A DNA stretch of 64,000 bases from Zonotrichia leucophrys gambelii. Its lineage: Eukaryota; Chordata; Aves; Passeriformes; Passerellidae. The notes beneath the pieces were generated by a model. It was not told the origin of the DNA. It worked only from the letters and a program-made list of their open reading frames with translations, and did not search any database. Positions 61,346 to 64,000 of this stretch are shown one piece after another (position 1 is the first letter of the stretch; each line of letters begins with the position of its first letter). The position numbers and the translations under genes are program-made. The stretch is taken from assembly GCF_028769735.1 (NCBI RefSeq), contig NC_088170.1:44684585-44748584 (forward strand), read 5' to 3'.

Positions 61346-64000
61346 GTCTCATTCCCTGGAACTTTTGCTCTGTGGACAAGTGTGAGCTGACAAGGGAAAG
61401 GACAGAGCTGACCTTGTCAAAGCTATGATTTTTGTGAAGTACATACTCTCCTAGGCAGGAGAGTAGAGTTTGGTGCCAAGGGTAGCATATTTGCCAAGGA
61501 ATGCTCAGCTGGCTGTCTCCTTTGCCTTTGTCTCCACCCTCACAACTTGGCTAGGCTCCATGTGCCCTTGCTTGCGTCCCAGCAGCAGCAGGAGGTCTGC
61601 TTCTGCAGGAAAGGTGTTGTGTTGGGTGAAAAGCTGACCTTAATAAGGCATTCACTTTAGGACACACCTGATTTAGGGTTTTTGTGGGAGGGTCAGCTCT
61701 GCTGAAATGCTGTCATAAAAACACATGGGAAAAAGAGGTGGTGGGCTTGAGCTCACAACCCAGAGAATACAAATACAGCCATGAGCACAATAAGGTTGTT
61801 TGTGGATATTTGTGATCCTAAACCTGCCTAACTTATTTTGAATACTCATAACAAGAGGAATAATGTCAAAGACTGATTTAAATACTGATGGCAACTTTAA
61901 ATATCCTGCTCTGTTTCCATAGTTCTATTAGTCCATTTAGAATAGTTTGTGTTTTTGCTTTAGCAACAAATAAAACTAGTCATTGACTGAATGATAATCT
62001 TCTAAAAGTTGACTGCAGAAACTTCATGAATGAGTATAGAAAGATTCTAGAATTTATTTCATCTGAACATGCTTATATCTCTGAGAATGGCTTCTGTGGT
62101 AAAATGAGCCCATTTTTTATTAAAGACTTTTAAATATAGCTCAAATAAAACTTTAGTATTCTGACAAGTGTTCTGAAAAAAGAAAAAGAAGAGAAACATA
62201 CTGAAAGTGGCCCAGAAGCCCAAAGGCTCTTTGTCTGAGCTAAGAAATGGGAAGCTGCCTGTGAAAGAGGCAGCTGAACTGGGAATAGGAGGTAACTCAC
62301 CTACAACTCAATGACACATCTTGCCCAGCCTCACACTGTAAACATCCATGACTGCTGGGCTGCCTCCTACAGAGCAGACACTGCTCTACTCCTGTCAAAA
62401 TATTATGAGTAATTCTGAATCGTCTTGTAGAAAAAGTTAGTTATACAAATCTGATCTCTTTGGTTGAGGAATCTGGTACTTCTCACACATATGAAGTGGT
62501 CTCCTTACCCATTCAGTCTAAACTGCATTTTGCTCTACTTTGCCTGAATTCATTGAAGGGGTGGGGTTGAGGTCAGTGTAAAATATATTCAAAGATTCTT
62601 ACAAGTGTATTGCAGTCTCTGGAGGAAAAGTTTTGTCAAAATGCTACCGAGATCTAGTACTGTCCATTATAGCCTACTCCAGGTCTGCTTCTAGCCTAGT
62701 TTATACCCATGACAAAGATGAAAACAAATGAGAAATTACATCTGCATTGGATTGAATTAGATGAATTATTCCATTTCAGTCTCATGGTTGATGTTCAGAG
62801 CTACATTAGAGTAGCTAATCCTACAGTAGGAACCTGGGAGAGAAACAGCTTTTGTGATGCTATTAGGAACTTTTACTTCTTTTCACTTTCTTAGTACAGC
62901 AGGGAACATGGGAGGTTTTGCAGTCCTTCAAAATTGGGAGTGTTTCACACAAGGAGCATATATACCAGTCACAAAGATGTAAGATATTAAAATTTCTATT
63001 CTTTTACTACTTGTGACATAAAAAAACCATGTTAAATGCAGTGATATTTACACTTTTCTTCAACTGCTTGTAAGATTGCCTAAGCAGTAAAAGTAGAGTT
63101 GTAAACACATTTATTCATATATTAACAGTTATACCCTTGAGAATATTTCAAGCAAAACTGCATTCAAATAGGCTGTTTATTTGTTTTAAGGACTTTTAAA
63201 AAAATCAACAATTAAATAGTCCATCTGTTTCCCAAACACTTCTAGTTAAACATTTGACTATACAGTTCTGAAATGGCAATTTTGCTAAATTAAACATTCT
63301 GTGTTTCTTGTGTATAAATCCTTGACTGCTACAGGGAAGCAACATAGTAGACAAAAGCTTGGATTTGCCAAATTAAAATATGGTGTATATTAGCAGAATT
63401 ACACCCACTTATAGTACATTAGGTTACTCTTTTTCTCTTTCTTAGAAAACTACAAGTTAAAAATATTCCTTTCTGAGAGCTGGGTTAATCTTACAATTAG
63501 AGAACAAAACAAATGACTCTAAAATCACTGGGAAAGTACTTTCAGCATGTGTTTGTAGAAATAGCTTTTCAAAGGGTGTTTATTTCCCCTTCTTTTTCCT
63601 GCATTTTAATGTTGGGCTAGAAACTGCTGATATTCCTGTTAAAATGAGCCTGCACTCTAAAACCACTGCAGAGACATGCTAATGTTAAAAATGCACACAG
63701 ACAAAAAGTGGTTGATAAGGATAATTTATATTTTTCATTAAATGAATGTACATTATTCTCAGAGCAAAGTGCTTTATTATTAAGGGAAATTCATGCTTGC
63801 TATTAATTTTACATTTTAAAGCACTTTCATTTAAACCTGTCATCAATTTCCCATAGTAAAATTATGTGTCCCCACTTCAAATATTGTGAAATTTATTTTG
63901 CTCTTAAATTTTGTCAAGATTTTCCTTTGGACAATCTGGTTTTTGGTGAGCATTTCTTCCACTTACCAATCCCTTACCAGTCCCTTCAGTCTTCATCTTG
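61346..64000. other. AT-rich non-coding stretch to window end
   Basis: No gene or repeat recognised. 63640-63960 is AT-rich with repeated ATTA/TTAAT cores and could be a conserved non-coding element. That is a compositional impression only. Confidence 0.45.

Noticed and set aside
1..64000. CRISPR arrays, operons, ribosome binding sites, prokaryotic mobile elements
   Set aside because: The sequence is vertebrate nuclear DNA; no regularly spaced direct repeats or bacterial gene structure are present.

Overview
The window is nuclear DNA from a bird, most likely a songbird or near relative. Several CR1 LINE fragments are present, including two that end in the avian CR1 3' tail built on the octamer ATTCTRTG. 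There are also at least five remnants that read as avian endogenous-retrovirus LTRs of ERVL-like and ERVK-like types. The rest is AT-rich (by eye well under 40% GC), CpG-poor, and has stops spread through all six frames. Species and chromosome cannot be told from the sequence alone.

No protein-coding gene could be supported. Apart from frames lying inside simple repeats or CR1, the longest uninterrupted reading frames are about 120-127 codons (9517-9900 minus, 10469-10831 plus). They have unremarkable composition and no domain I recognise. No tRNA, rRNA or other structured RNA gene was recognised. The window is best read as intergenic or deep intronic sequence.

Layout. 1-21790 is mostly unique AT-rich DNA with small local duplications, a GC-rich patch near 3.1 kb and a possible 42-bp exon-like segment at 7436-7477. 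At 21.8-22.0 kb there is a TA/CA and (GTATAT)n microsatellite. 22-28.4 kb is unique DNA with two short dyad-symmetric elements. 28.4-29.9 kb holds two LTR remnants, one of them a solo LTR with a perfect 6-bp target-site duplication. 33.4-35.0 kb holds a perfect (GAGAA)n tract of about 173 bp beside an internally deleted CR1 copy. 37.5-43.2 kb is the most repeat-dense part: a minus-strand CR1 tail, an LTR, a plus-strand CR1 and another LTR. 46.6-46.9 kb is a further plus-strand LTR. 52.0-52.6 kb carries a CR1 ORF2 end followed by a compound (ATCT)n/(CCAT)n microsatellite. 55.5-57.6 kb has an A/C-rich tract, an AT-rich block with an inverted SOX-type site, and a perfect 14-bp-stem hairpin. 60.2 kb has a pyrimidine tract whose complement is a strong G-quadruplex candidate. 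61.2 kb has a short CR1 piece.

No genes are seen to work together here, and I found no evidence of a new biological system. The findings are structural and regulatory curiosities that could be checked by comparative genomics. Repeat family assignments rest on recalled consensus patterns, not on a search.
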